Source: an uncultured Streptomyces sp.
Lineage (GTDB): Bacteria > Actinomycetota > Actinomycetes > Streptomycetales > Streptomycetaceae
NCBI RefSeq assembly: GCF_947488945.1
Contig: NZ_CANLBS010000006.1
Coordinates: 124,001-188,000 of the forward strand
DNA length: 64,000 nucleotides
Reading direction: 5' to 3'
Part shown: in pieces, positions 63,468-64,000 of the stretch
Layout of the letters: every line of letters begins with the position of its first letter
Numbering within the stretch: position 1 is the first letter of the stretch
Made by a program: the position numbers and the translations under genes
Notes under the pieces: model-generated
Told to the model about the DNA's origin: nothing
Seen by the model: only the letters and a program-made list of their open reading frames with translations
The model's database searches: none

Positions 63468-64000
63468 CGCCGTCTCCGCCATGCCGGGCAGGAAGTCCGT
63501 GAACAGCTCGTGCACCTCGCGCACCAGCGGGCGCAGCGCGCGGAACCGGGCGAGTGCGACGCCGCGAGTGGTGAGCCGGGCGCCGCGGGCGGCGAGGCGG
63601 CGGGTGCGCTCCCGGCCGGGCGACCGGTCGAAGACCCAGTAGAGCACCAGTCCCATCTGGGACAGCCACATCAACTCCGGCAGGATGTCGGCCAGTTCAT
63701 CCGGCACCTTGGCCTTCGACCCCTCCAGCACCTCGCGGTGCAGGGCGATGGCGGCCTCGCGGGCGGGCTCGGACTCGGCGGAGAAGGGGCTGAGCGGGCT
63801 GTCCGGGTCGGCGGCGTTCTTGAAGAACTGCGCGGCGAACTCGTGGTACGGGGCGGCGACGTCCAGCCAGACGGTCAGCACGCCGGTCAGCCGGGCCTCC
63901 AGGTCGCTCTCGCGGGCCAGTACCTCCCGCGCCGCCGCCGCGTGTTCCGCGCCGATGCGGTCGTAGAACCCCTGGACCAGGTGCTCCTTGCCGGCGAAGT
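63447..64000 (-). CDS. TetR family regulator, 5' end outside window
   Basis: 184 residues are visible; the frame stays open to the window edge. The visible start, YFAGKEHLVQGFYDR after translation of the last bases, is the end of a TetR helix-turn-helix, and the rest is a ligand-binding helical domain (WLDVAAPYHEFAAQFFKNAA, in part). It ends in basic ARKRS. It is convergent with the solute-binding gene; its targets cannot be told. Confidence 0.85.
   Translation of the reverse strand, partial: FAGKEHLVQGFYDRIGAEHAAAAREVLARESDLEARLTGVLTVWLDVAAPYHEFAAQFFKNAADPDSPLSPFSAESEPAREAAIALHREVLEGSKAKVPDELADILPELMWLSQMGLVLYWVFDRSPGRERTRRLAARGARLTTRGVALARFRALRPLVREVHELFTDFLPGMAETATARKRS

Overview
The window is a high-GC (roughly 73%) actinobacterial chromosome segment with Streptomyces character. 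Genes are densely packed, GTG starts are frequent, several mRNAs look leaderless, proline/alanine/glycine-rich low-complexity tails are common, and the gene set and order (pcrA, icmB-like, sucCD, purNH, folD, mdh, trpS, dacA, an SCO4848-family gene) match, from memory, the core region around SCO4790-SCO4850 of S. coelicolor. I see no insertion sequence, prophage, CRISPR array, rRNA or convincing tRNA.

Layout. 1-4.2 kb: a PspC-toastrack membrane protein divergent from a PspC-type sensor kinase and LuxR-type response regulator, with repeated TCAGGG/CCCTGA elements between them, then a YrdB-like membrane protein. 4.4-13.5 kb: three secreted or membrane-anchored peptidoglycan hydrolases (two NlpC/P60, one M23) around two small genes and the helicase gene pcrA. 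The second NlpC/P60 gene has a clear c-di-AMP (ydaO-type) riboswitch. 13.8-15.7 kb: a lipase-like hydrolase and a B12-binding mutase small subunit. 15.9-24.8 kb: a five-gene module, SWIM zinc finger + DUF5691 on the minus strand and MoxR AAA+ + DUF5682 + VWA on the plus strand. 25.1-40.9 kb: central metabolism (sucCD, purNH, folD, mdh) with small membrane proteins, a PerM-like protein and an HTH/sigma-like fusion. 41.2-44.7 kb: three uncharacterised genes, two sharing a GDHN motif. 44.7-51.6 kb: AhpD-like peroxidase with divergent MocR regulator, SGNH hydrolase, Nudix cluster, XRE/DUF397 pair, and a lipoprotein with a glutathionylspermidine-synthase-like ligase. 51.6-64 kb: rocD, trpS, a 2H phosphoesterase, a DprE1/DprE2-like pair, BrkB, a D-Ala-D-Ala carboxypeptidase, a metallophosphoesterase, an ABC solute-binding protein and a truncated TetR gene.

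Main discovery candidate. The five-gene module resembles the poorly understood E. coli yehL-yehM-yehP-yehQ set. Its two arms fire outward from one 72-bp region that carries back-to-back copies of the actinobacterial DNA-damage (RecA-NDp, PafBC-dependent) promoter: TTGTCAGTG-N8-TACCGT on the minus strand (exact consensus) and TTGTCAGTG-N8-CACCGT on the plus strand (one deviation). The helicase gene pcrA in the same window has TTGTCGGTG-N8-TAGACT, another exact match. This places the MoxR-VWA-SWIM module in the LexA-independent DNA-damage regulon by sequence; its biochemical role is open.

All functional names rest on reading motifs and protein family resemblance by eye; no database search was run.
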